Below, one piece after another: positions 1 to 10,042 of a stretch of 64,000 nt of DNA. Below the pieces are notes generated by a model that was not told the DNA's origin, ran no database searches, and was given only the letters and a program-made list of their open reading frames with translations. Within the stretch, counting starts at the first letter, position 1, and the number at the start of each line of letters is the position of its first letter. Position numbers and translations under genes: made by a program. The stretch comes from Xylogone sp. PMI_703 (lineage: Eukaryota; Ascomycota; Leotiomycetes), in contig JAJTUQ010000005.1 of the NCBI GenBank assembly GCA_021399445.1, forward strand, positions 4,588,001 through 4,652,000. Reading direction: 5' to 3'.

Positions 1-182
1 CGACAGTTGAAAAGTGTCCCCTCCAGCTTACCTACACAAAAAGCCGAATGTCTTGAGTAGCAACATCAATTGAACTCTGCCCAAGAAGCCTTTGGCACAT
101 AGCATCTGCTCATGGAATAGTGCAGCAGGGCAGGCCCAATAATTTCTCCTCTTTACGGTATTCCCATCAAAAAGAGGCCACG

Positions 183-918
183 ATGCATTCCACCCTCGTG
201 CGCGCGCAGAACGTCTTTGGCTTCTTCACCACTGTTGCCTTCTTCGTCGCAGCTTTCATTGCTCTCTCAGACTTCTCACAACCAAGAACGCCACAGGCCG
301 AGGTCTTCGTGAAAGATATTCAAGTGTATGTTCAGAAAATGCTCCTCTAAATTCCCTATGCGTCTCTAAAAGATGTAATCTAACATCTCCAAAAATAGAT
401 CGAAGGGCCGTCCACACTACTACTCCCAGAAAAAAGAAGAATACGCCTCAATCCGCTTTACCCTAAATGCAGACTTCTCCTCCCTATTCACCTGGAACAC
501 AAAGCAAATCTTCGTCTACGTAACCGCCTCCTGGCCCACCAGCAACGTCACCAACGAAGCCGTAATCTGGGACTCGATCATCACCTCCCCGAGCGCCGAC
601 CACCTCACGAACATCGGCCCAATAGCTAAAAAGAAGCTGATCAAATCCGCAAAGGGCAAATCGATCGACCCATCCCGTGGCAAGATCAACCTCAAGAACC
701 AGAGACCCAAGTACCAGATTACTGCTCCCGGAGGGAAGGTCGCAGAGACGAAGGATGTGGTATTAAAGGTGCATTATAATGTTCAGCCGTGGGTGGGGGC
801 TCTCACCTGGAGCCCTGGATGGGAGTTTGGGAAGTGGGAGAAGATCAAGGGCGGAGTCTCGAAAGTGTTTTCGCTTCCTAAGTTGAAGAGTAAGGATGGG
901 AAGCGGGCTGCGGCTTGA
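183..918 (+). CDS. SPC3: Signal peptidase complex subunit 3
   Basis: Accessory subunit of the ER signal peptidase complex, which cleaves signal peptides from secretory proteins. I place two exons at 183-325 and 399-918; the 73 bp intron splits a valine codon, and the product is about 220 residues. The N-terminus (MHSTLVRAQNVFGFF) leads into one membrane anchor at about residues 11-28. The rest is a lumenal domain with the family's FTLNADFSSLFTWNTKQIFVYV and NEAVIWDSII blocks and a late YNVQPWVGAL segment. This order, and the single TM type II topology, are typical of SPC3/SPC22-23. An upstream start at 120 would be in frame, but it uses a non-ATG codon, so 183 is preferred. The downstream transporter gene converges on it, with a repeat element in between. 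Identification is confident; the splice sites are inferred from frame. Confidence 0.93.
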
Positions 919-1118
919 TTTGGCTTTGAGAGGGCTTGAGTAATCTTTAGGAGTTGTAGTTATACGCGCGGCACAAGCTGCTACTTTTAAAATGGAATCA
1001 TAAGAGAGACTGGCCCTTATCTCAAGGTTTTGGGCTTTAGGATTAGAGGGTGACGATTTTTAAATATTATGATACTGCTAATGAAGTACACTTCATGCCG
1101 ACTTCTAGTCCTGTTGTT
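919..1118. other. 3' flank of SPC3
   Basis: The 3' untranslated region and flank of SPC3, before the dispersed repeat begins. No coding signal seen. Confidence 0.5.
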
Positions 1119-1448
1119 GCACTTCCCGCTGAGATATCACGCTAATGCGGGTTTCAGCCTTCAAAGAAGGTAGCTATACAGCCCAAAATAATATGATTGC
1201 AAATAAGGACCCCCGGGAGCGCCGTAATGGGAACACGGTCAGGTCAACTCGGTCAGGTCTAAAGCAAGGAAAGGGTTTATGGCCCAGTAATGGTGATATC
1301 ACTGCATTACTGGGAGAGGCGTAGAGTCTTAGTAGCACGAACTCTTTTGATATTTGGTAGCTTTTTTTCTCCCCTTTTTTGCTAGAAACAGGAAAAGGAA
1401 AGGAATGCTTTTTGGATGTGTAATATGATTGTATTCCCTTTTCCTCTA
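1119..1448 (+). repeat. Dispersed repeat, copy 1
   Basis: About 330 bp that align along their whole length with the reverse complement of 61979-62325. The best core is at 1183-1345 and includes CCCCCGGGAGCG, ACACGGTCAGGTCAACTCGG, CTGCATTACTGGGAGAG and CACGAACTCTTTTGATATTT. Outside the core the copies still align with substitutions and small indels, so both are old. No open coding frame is shared, and I found no clear target-site duplication or terminal inverted repeat. It could be a solo LTR, a SINE-like or another non-autonomous element. It lies between the convergent 3' ends of SPC3 and the MFS gene, and the open frame on its minus strand is a chance by-product. Confidence 0.85.
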
Positions 1449-1603
1449 TTATATATCCAACGTGATCGAGATATTGATAACAAACTTTTCCCAATAGTAT
1501 ATAACACCAATTCTATATCTTACGCTCGTAATATGCCATAACCATAACATCATTAATTTTTTGACATAAATACCAAACTCTTGGTAATCCAGTGACTTGA
1601 ATA

Positions 1604-3247
1604 TCAGTATTTCACGCGTAATCCCCATCCTCCCTTTATAATCCTCACCATCCCGAGGGCTATGGCAGCACCCACATAACACAATCCTGTCCAAAGGATA
1701 AGCCCCCAGTACTTACCTCCATCCGCTACAAGAATCTGTCCCGCGATCGGGATCCCCGTTAGACAGCCCACACTGACAATGGTGTAGCATGTAGCGTAGT
1801 ACCTGCCGTAATCCTGCGTATCGCACAGCTGTCCCACACAGACAGGAGTGAGGGAGATATTACTACCTGATGCAAAGCCGTAGAGGACACTAAACAAAAT
1901 GAGTGCCCCCTTGACATCACCAAAGGGAAGCCAGATAGCGAAAATGAGAATGATGGTAAAGAGAACAGCAAGGACAGCGGTGTTGTAGCGCCCAATTTTG
2001 TCGGCGTAGTAACCTGGCAACCAACGCCCAATGACGGAGCCTGCATTAAGGATTGGTAGGATCTGGTAAGAGAAATCCTGAGGGAGTCCCTTATTAATAG
2101 CGTAAGAGGTAAGGTAGGTCAGAGGTATGAAGAGACCCCACTCAATCAGCCATACCCCAAGCACAGTCCAGGAATACGCCGGGTCGCGAAGGATGCGGAA
2201 ATCAGGATGAGGACTTGTTTTCGTTGGCGGAAGGCGTGATCTGACTAGGAGGTTGGCCATGCCACATAAAAATATGAAGATGAAACCTATGATCCGGTTT
2301 GACCATTCCCAACCTACCCGGGGAATGAGGGCCTGTAGCATCAAAGGGAAGACAATACCACCCATAGCACCTCCACCGGCAGCAATACCTGTTGCAGTAC
2401 CACGCCGAAGGTAGAAATAGTGTCCCACGGCGGCAATGCAGGGGGTAAAAAGAAGAGAGGTCCCCACGCCAAGGACAGCAAAAACAAGAAGGAATTGATA
2501 GTATTCTAGTTGTCACGTAAGCATTCATCCACCAAGCACTCCAGGTGAGAAGGATTGATATAATATACTAATAGAGATAAGAGGGCAAGGAAAGGGGGGG
2601 ATAGGTATAGAGCACAGTACTCTAAAAGGTCACTTACCCTTGCACAAGCCTATCACAAACTGCATAGATATCAAGCATATACTTCCCGAAAATATGAGCC
2701 ATCTTGGACCGTGCACGTCAAACAGGGGACCAATATATACGCCGCATGCAAATGTCAGGAAAGTATAGACAGAAAATATCCAGCCAATTACACCCGCATC
2801 ATACGAAGCAAGTTGGTGTGTCGAGACGTAGGCTTGATAGGATCCGAGGGTATTACAGATCCCAATGGATGCCATCATTCCACACCAGCTTCCAAGCACA
2901 ACTAGCCACGCACGAAGACCACCTTCGGGATAGGTATGGCCATCTTGGACCAGTAAGAAGTCCAACGCCGATGGCAGCTCTGGAGAATCAGGTGGTCCTT
3001 GGCCTAGTTTCTCGTCGATCTCGACGGGTGATTCTGAAATTGTTGGGTTTCTAGTCCCATGGCTTGGCGGTTCTCCGTTGATGTTCGGATTATAATTAGA
3101 ATCTATGGCCTTCTCATTAACATGAAATATAGATGACTTCTCGTCCGTGGAGGAGCCATCCAGATCAGACGTCAGAGTGGGTAGTGCCGCATTTCCATTG
3201 ACGTTGGAAATGTCCTGAGAGCTTGAATCTCTAGATTCGGTACCCAT
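1604..3247 (-). CDS. MFS transporter, monocarboxylate/riboflavin (MCH) type
   Basis: Predicted plasma-membrane transporter of the fungal monocarboxylate-porter-like family, relatives of the yeast Mch proteins. Two exons on the minus strand, 3247-2638 and 2505-1604, give 503 residues. The donor is GTAAGTG and the intron is 132 bp. Joining them gives the continuous helix IGLCKEYYQFLLVFAVLGVG. A hydrophilic N-terminal tail of about 110 residues, rich in Ser, Asn and acidic residues, precedes the family signature PEGGLRAWLVVLGSW, and about 12 hydrophobic segments follow. Also visible are the RRGTATGIAAGGGAMGG loop and the family-like segment ASGSNISLTPVCVGQLC. The substrate cannot be read from sequence; yeast Mch5 carries riboflavin, and other family members are uncharacterised. 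Confidence 0.9.
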
Positions 3248-4817
3248 GTATTATATAAAAATAAGGAAGTGATAAATATTCTAATGGAACTATAATATTG
3301 AAAATATTTGCCAAGAAAAATTAAAGCGAATCAGAATAGAGAAAGAGGAATACTCTTGAAAAGCAGTAACTGGACTGGCTGAACTCTCAGGCAGGACACA
3401 GAAGAACTTCAGATGAGAGAAAATAGCAGACCGCAAGAGAAGCTTATAAGTGGATATGCAAAGCACAATCCCACCATCTAAAAGAGTTCTCACGCAACAA
3501 CCTCATTGGGATAGTTGTGTGTCATAGAATTTTGTCGGTGCCGAGACCCGCATGGCCAAATCCCTTTACGGAAGAAGTAGTCACGTGATGATGCGTTGCT
3601 GTGACGACGTGGTTGAGCTAGAGGACGAGACGAGTCTGTGGACTCCATTCGTGAGATTCTATCGAGCTGTGGAGATGTACCAATGCAGGTAATTACTGTA
3701 CTGCGGAGGTGAGATGAGGAGCAGCGCTAAGAGTGGCAATCTACAGAAGTCCACGAGGTGTTGTAGGAGATTGATACCGATGTACTCCATACTATTGTGC
3801 TTGTATTTATGGCAGCTTTTACTTGTAGAACAGCCCTCGGTACTCATAGTCAACATTGTAGAAGCATGGTACTGGGCATCAATTGCTGCATTTTGCCTCC
3901 GCTATTCAGGCCTATTTCTCCCTGAAACGCACTCGTGTGCTCTCTGCAGCATCCATGCGGTGCAGCACAGCCTCGTGAGAGTCTTTATACCATGCTTAAT
4001 GATGCGCAGAAGCTTATTACCTGGCACCATTGACTGGATTGAAACCGAGGTTACTGGGCAATGTCGTCGTGCTGCGAGCCCAACCCCATCTTCCCCCTCA
4101 AGACAGCGTCGAACACACATCGAACAGGTATCGAAGGGCCCTTAATAGTGCTGCAGAGCGCTTAACGTCCTCTATACCATGACGGCGGCACTGCCAATGA
4201 CACTAGGCCAGATAATAAGCCAGGACGCAAGAAGCAGCGTGATGCTCGAGGATCCCAACGGAGGCCCAAGAAGACAGCGCTACGGATGAGAAGATGATGA
4301 AAGAGCAACAGCAGAACTGCGAGTAAGGCCCGCTGTGGACGACACGGGGCTGGTCGCGATTAGGCGGCGGCCTCTGTCTTGTCATGTTTTAGCTGGTAGC
4401 GGCACAACCTCCCACATCGAGTACGAGTACAACTGTAGCTCGCCCGACCTCAGCCAGCCCGAGCAATCATAAACCTCCAGCCTCCTCATTTTCTTCCAAC
4501 CCATTCCACCTTTCCCTCCCATTGCCATCGCCACTTCCTTTCTTCTTGCATACCATTCCATTCTGCCGTGTACAATTCAACTCCTCTTGTTGGAACTTTG
4601 CTTTTGATTGTATTTTTACTCCGCCAGCATCGCAATCGCAATCGCTAGAAGCTTGACTCTGTTTCCTCCCATGCCCGCCTCAGCGTGGCCCAATCAATGA
4701 TCGCCCGCCCGACGCCGAAAGTCTTCAAATTCATAAAGCTCATTAAAGGGCGCACATCTCCACCTACGCACAAAAACCCCATATATTAGCACTGCTTAGC
4801 ACCCTCTAGCGCTCTCT
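3248..4817. other. Intergenic region, no gene seen
   Basis: About 1.6 kb between the divergent MFS gene (minus) and the orphan gene at 4818 (plus). Open frames on both strands lack recognisable domains and overlap each other. The pyrimidine-rich stretch at about 4460-4620 and the last few hundred bases look like promoter and 5' leader of the downstream gene. Confidence 0.5.
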
Positions 4818-6611
4818 ATGTCGTCGTATCCCACACCGCCACCGACAATCTCGCCCAAGTTCAGCGCCAAAGCTGAGCAGGACTCTCATACATATTTCGC
4901 CCACGAAACCCAGTCTCCCGACAGTTACGCTCCTGTTGACGGACAATCCTACATCGACCCATTGCAATCGCAATCAGAGACCCCGCGGCGACCACGGTCC
5001 AACCGCACCGACACTGCTCCAGTTCGCGGCAGCGTCGACGCAGGAGTGCAAGGCCACAAACGGTCGCAGAGCAATCTTACCGATCCTTCTCCCATAAGCT
5101 ACGTCACGGCGCCCCAAGCTAGCTACGTGCCTCCGCCGCAAGGCGAGGCCGATTCCTACTTTCATCCCTCGAACCCGCCAACGCCAGATCCCAATGCTGA
5201 TGCGACCGCTGCTCTCGCTGCTGCTTACCTCAACCCAATTCCTCCGACTCCCCTGATGCCTGAGAAGCCGTATGTCCCGCCGCCGCAAGGCGAGGCGCAT
5301 TCTTATTTCAACCCCTCGAATGCACCAACTCCTGTCAACGAAGCTCCAATCACCACCACTCCTCCGCCGTTTATAGCTCCCAAACCTCCCCGCTCTCCGA
5401 AACCTCACCGTCCGAGCCGTCACAGCCCTCCTGCGGCTCATGGCGTGCCCAGCCCCTACAATGGTTCGCGGCCGAAGCCCAGACGAGGGTTCGTGAAACG
5501 GATGTGGAAGAAGTTTACCAGGCGGTTGCGGAAGATCCTGGAGTGGATGGTTGATCATCCAATCAAAGCGAGCTTGATTGCCGTGCTTCCTGCATTCCTC
5601 ATTGCTGGGTTAATAAAGGTGATTAAGAGCTTCTCGCACGTGCTTGAAGCTGGATTGAAGAGCTTTACACACGTTCTAGAGGCTGGAGTAAGGCAGATCT
5701 TGATTGGACTTGGATGGAATCCGCCGCCTCGTAAGCGCAGCAAGAAGGGCTCTGGAGGCAAAGGGGGAAGTGGCAGAAGTGGCAGTGGTTCCAGGAATGA
5801 GTATATACTAGAGGACTCCAGGACAACAAACTGGAAGCGCGTCAATGGTGAGTTCAAGGAGAAGAAGGTCCGAAAGGATGTGTATATCGAGAGGGAACAA
5901 TATTATGGAGATGATGAGGGATACACCTATCGAGATGATGACTACACGAAAGCGGGATATCTACCACGGGTGGGTTTCTATGCGGATGAATATGATGTGA
6001 AACAGGGCAATATTCCCAAAGGCGGATATCACGTGGATACCTACGGGTCGACCACGGACAACACGCCAAGAGGTGCGCTTTACGGAGATGAGTTCGATGT
6101 GAAGGAGACCTACACCTCAAGGGACGATGGATATGGCTTCGGGGGTGGATATGGGGGCTCATATCAGATGAACGAGGTTGCCATAGAGAACAAGGCAGTG
6201 GAGAAACGATGGGGTGAGCAACTCCGCCTTCTATTTTAATAAAATACAAAATCTCGGGATGGCTTTGTCCAAAGTCATACGTTAATACTAAGTAGACGGC
6301 CTATAGATGACAACCGCTACGGCTATTTGGACTATGGCTATGAAGAGTATCGGGACATTCATTGGGAGGACTCCAACAACAGGAATATGCGAAATAACGA
6401 TTATGATAACGATGTCAACAATTATACCCGTAACGACCGTAACGACTACAACGATCCAAGAACTAGAGATGCTGATAATGAGGGAAATAACCGTGATACG
6501 GACAAACAGAGTGAGTGGTTCGGTGGTGTGTTCAATGACTTCAAAGGTTTTGGTGGCACCAAGGCTGGCTCGATAGATGGTATGACGAAGTTGATTCTGA
6601 TGTTTATGTAG
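4818..6611 (+). CDS. Uncharacterised low-complexity protein with hydrophobic segment
   Basis: Not recognised. Two exons, 4818-6213 and 6307-6611, give 566 residues. The donor is GTGAGC, and a TTAATACTAAG branch-like sequence precedes the acceptor. Residues 1-230 are Pro/Ser/Thr-rich and contain a duplicated block, YVPPPQGEA followed by SYF, at about residues 103 and 152. A basic patch (RGFVKRMWKKFTRRLRK) precedes a hydrophobic stretch at about 248-270. Next comes a tandem repeat (SFSHVLEAGLK, SFTHVLEAGVR). The C-terminal 250 residues are Gly/Tyr/Asp- and then Asn/Asp/Arg-rich and look disordered. Proximity of the basic patch to the hydrophobic segment suggests membrane association with a cytosolic basic side. 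Joining the second exon removes an early stop and keeps the Tyr/Asp-rich composition, which supports the intron. Function unknown. Confidence 0.75.
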
Positions 6612-7512
6612 GTCACCACCCTTATCCGGATCCCCCAATTGCTTATTTTATAAGTGCGCGTCATTCTGGCCACAAATAGGTGTGCTGATTCGTTTTGTTC
6701 CTGTTATTTTTGCAGTAACCAGTACTGCAAGCTCTCGCCATCGCCCTTGCCTCGAATTGCAAGCATCCTATTAGAGTTGTATTTGTTGGAGGGGTTCTGA
6801 TCTGTTGCCTCGGGGAGACTTGTGGTAGTTATAGCTTGCATTATTTCGTTTCCATTTTCCCCTGACTTGCATGTTTGGCGGACATTATCATTTTAGACCC
6901 ACTGGGGGCAAAGGTTTTGCATGTGGTCTTCAACGGAGTTTCATCCACGAGCCAATTAGTTTTTTGCTCTTCGCAATAATTAATCTTTTGGTTGTGTTGT
7001 TTTACCTTTCTGTAACATTTTCGCATTTGATCTAGAACGCGGGAATATGAGCAAGTTTTTATCTTCTTTCCACCCATGCTTCTATATGCCAAGCGTTCTC
7101 TTTGCCCTTTCAGCCTCGCCCCTCCTCGGCGCAACAGCCTTGGCGAACAAGTGAGGTTGGCTTGGCGCGCATGAGTAGCTCCCAAATGAGGTTTAACTGA
7201 GCAAGTTTATTTCGACATTGCAGCAGCCCCACGAGTAAGTAAATTATACAGCTTGGAGCTCTCCATCTCTCACTTGGAAGATACACAAACAGCGGTAAGA
7301 GTTGAAAGGGGCTTTTAGAGAAATATGTGACTGTGAAAGTGGCTTGCAAGCCCCAGACAGCAAACTGAGGCATTGGGGCAAGTATAAGTAAACATGAACA
7401 GCTAATGTTCCCCTCCACCCATCACCGTCATCTTCTTCCATCTCCATAATAACCACGACCCTTATTCAACGTATTCACCTAGGAGAAGAGTGACCGCCCA
7501 AAATTCAGGAAA
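6612..7512. other. Intergenic region, no gene seen
   Basis: About 0.9 kb holding the 3' flank of the orphan gene and the promoter of the BIM1-like gene. Open frames on the minus strand show no family resemblance and run through obvious untranslated sequence. Confidence 0.5.
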
Positions 7513-8555
7513 ATGCTCTCCAAATTCCTCCTCAATCTCTCCCTGCTTTCCACCTTCCTTCCCGCACTTACCCTCGCTCACTTCGAAATCAAGTACCCCG
7601 AATGGCGCGGCGATTCCTTCCAGACCGGCGCCTCGCAGTACATTTATCCATGTATGATATGAACAATTTTCCCCGTCACGTTCTTCTATCTCTATTTCCT
7701 ATTGCTTTTCTCTTAATTTTGAATTGAGCTTTAATGAGGTTTATGTAGTATGATAATAGACATAATTTTTTGCAACTTGTTTTCTCCAATTTCTAGATAT
7801 CATTTTTATCTTATTGTTTTCCTCCTCTTTCTCACATTCTGGTTTTTCAAGCAAATCTGTCTCTGTCTCTGTCTCTGTCTCTCTTGTTAACAGAATCTCT
7901 AAATCCAGGCGCAAACGTGAACCAAACCTCCCTCACGAACCGCACCCTCTGGCCCCTCTCAGGAGGCTCCCTCAACCTCGACCTCCACCACCCCTGGACG
8001 TATGTAATGGTGAATCTGGGTCTCGGAACGGATTACCCGGTGTTTAACATCTCCTTGACGCCGCAGCCGTGGAACGAGACAGGCAATGGGACGCTATGCT
8101 TGCCAAGGATGCAGATTCCCGCGAACGCGCCAGTACGGGATGGGCAGAATGCTAGTATTCAGGTTGTTACGTTTGGGCAGACGGGAGCTGCTTTGTACAA
8201 TGTTAGTTTATTTTGATTCCTTTTCCTCCCTCTCTTTTAGTCCTTCTCGCTTTCATGCTTTTCTGTTCTCTACGGACAATGTTTCTCCTGCTACTCGGTT
8301 CTTCTATGGCTAACAGTATAACTCATTCCGCACTCACAGTGTGCAGATATCACCTTCAGTTCAAACGCTACAATTTTGTCTGGTGATGCTTGCCAGAACT
8401 CATCCAATGTCGTATCGTCTGTCGTTAACCAGGAAATCAATGGATCCACTACCGGTACTCCATCGGCAGCAAATCCAAGAGCAATTGCTCACAGTGTACT
8501 GATCACAGGCGGCATTGCTATGTTTGGAGCTGTCGCATTTAGTTGGGCACTGTAA
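7513..8555 (+). CDS. BIM1-like (X325) copper-site GPI-anchored protein
   Basis: Secreted, probably GPI-anchored surface protein of the fungal BIM1/X325 family, which resembles lytic polysaccharide monooxygenases but is linked to copper acquisition. Three exons, 7513-7651, 7909-8201 and 8340-8555, give 215 residues. A signal peptide of about 22 residues ends TLA, so the mature chain should start with His (HFEIKYPEW), the first residue of a copper brace. Joined exons read YPCANVNQTSLTNRTLWPLSGG and ALYNCADITF, matching the conserved Cys pattern. The acceptor at 7908 is required; the nearer AG at 7893 would create a stop. Several N-glycosylation sequons and a hydrophobic C-terminus (SVLITGGIAMFGAVAFSWAL) fit a GPI signal. 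Intron 1 carries a CTCTGT microsatellite. Family assignment is confident; the copper role is known only from relatives. Confidence 0.88.
7856..7888 (+). repeat. CTCTGT microsatellite in intron
   Basis: Several copies of CTCTGT in tandem near the 3' end of intron 1 of the BIM1-like gene. They may act as an extended polypyrimidine tract. Confidence 0.8.
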
Positions 8556-8882
8556 TGATACAAATAGATATTCAATTGAGACAATGGAAAGAGACGATAA
8601 GTAGAGCCTCAAATATTTCAATTGAGCCATAATGAAAATCAGAGCGCAAAGGCCCAACGCGAAGAGAGTATCAAAACCCACCCATTGACCCTTATTACCG
8701 AAGGCTTAAAACAATAAATGAAAAAAACCCAAACCCAAACCATCCCAGGTATATTGCTTCATAACTCGTAGACAATTTCTTTCAGTTATCTTTCATCTTC
8801 CCGTGTCGCATCCATATGAAACAATCGACTCTCATCAGAGACAACAGTCAATTGGGACAGAAGAGGATGACTTGGGTCAAAT
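8556..8882. other. Convergent 3' flanks
   Basis: The 3' flanks of the BIM1-like gene and of PMP3, which converge here. No further gene seen. Confidence 0.5.
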
Positions 8883-9351
8883 TTAATAAGCTGGTGGTGG
8901 TGCGGCACCCACGGGTGGCTGGACAATTGTTCCGTATCCATGGCCGCCAGTCTGGACTTTATCGCTGTAGATACCCGGCGCGCGCACACCAGTGAGGCGT
9001 CCTGTACGTGCTTGTTCGTTACGGTCGTAGTAAACCCATAGGAGATAGAAAGCGTGGATGTGGCCTGGGAAATATCTAGATTCGGAGTTAGATGGTGGTA
9101 TTCCAATTGTAAGAAGATTTAAGTAGGTTGAGCTTAAGAGTTCGCTCATCCAGAGAAATTGGTACTTACCCTAAAACAGTGAGACAAATGTTAATGAGTA
9201 GATCAGCGCCGCAGCCTGCGACAAGGAAAACTCCAACGGGTGGCACTATAATTTTTGTTAGCATTCATGACGTTGAAAGGGCACGCGCGGCTGGTGATTT
9301 CATACAAAATAAAGTGACCAAGATCACTAGAATGATCGAGATGACACCCAT
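8883..9351 (-). CDS. PMP3: Plasma membrane proteolipid 3 (UPF0057)
   Basis: Small plasma-membrane protein that, in yeast, modulates membrane potential and salt tolerance. Three minus-strand exons, 9351-9306, 9245-9170 and 9075-8883, give 104 residues. The first exon is only 46 bp and was missed by simple ORF calling. The joined protein starts MGVISIILVILVTLFLPPVG and continues GVFLVAGCGADLLINICLTVLG, YFPGHIHAFYLLWVYYDR, the two-helix hairpin that defines the family. A polar C-terminal extension of about 50 residues (ending GAAPPPAY) is longer than in yeast Pmp3 but is common in filamentous fungi. All three splice junctions restore conserved residues, so the model is well supported. Confidence 0.93.
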
Positions 9352-10042
9352 GTTTGCTACAGTTGATCGAGAAGATTTGATTCAATAGCTTTCAGTTGCA
9401 GGAATTGATTGTACTTTTTTTAAGTGAGTGGGTAGAGAGTTCTCTGAATGACGGATTTTTGTTTTTATAGGATAGAAGACAAAGGAGGCGCGTGTTTTAA
9501 AGAGATACACATAACCTGTGCATCATTTGCATCATAGGGTGACGGTAGACCTTGGCCAAGGCGTGGCTTGACATGACGTCGCGTCTCCACTTTTATTGCT
9601 GAGCCACCCCTTGCCACAGCTCTCTAATGATCTAACCACATTAAGACATACGGTAACTTACTCTGTACTGTTCTTTCCCATGTTGCACTAATTTGATGCT
9701 GATTGTTGAATATTTCTGCGTTCACTTTTCTCAAGATTTTTAATGCATGGTTATACCTAAAATAATCTAGATTTCAAATGAAAAATGTAAAGGAAGGAAA
9801 GCACGTCCACGACCAATGAGAGAAACTACCAATATCAGGAAAAACCCAAATAGCAAGAGAGTTCCGGCCGCAGTGTGTGCTGTTTGCCCTGCATCTCTCC
9901 TAATTATATCTGGTACAATTAGGGTTGGCTTTTGCCTCCTCGATCTAACCTTTATATGTGGTTCTTGTTACTTGAAGTCAAGAAACGGAAGATCTTGTTG
10001 ATGACCTAGTTCTAATGCTGAGTTTATATACAAGCATATGCT
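9352..10042. other. Intergenic region, no gene seen
   Basis: About 0.7 kb with the PMP3 promoter on one side and the 3' flank of the biotin carboxylase gene on the other. It is AT-rich, with no supported open frame. Confidence 0.5.

Noticed and set aside
1174..1494. Minus-strand open frame of 106 codons
   Set aside because: It lies in the dispersed repeat, and the second copy does not keep the frame.
3714..4145. Plus-strand open frame of 143 codons
   Set aside because: No domain, opposed by an overlapping minus-strand frame, and Cys/Leu-rich composition typical of chance translation.
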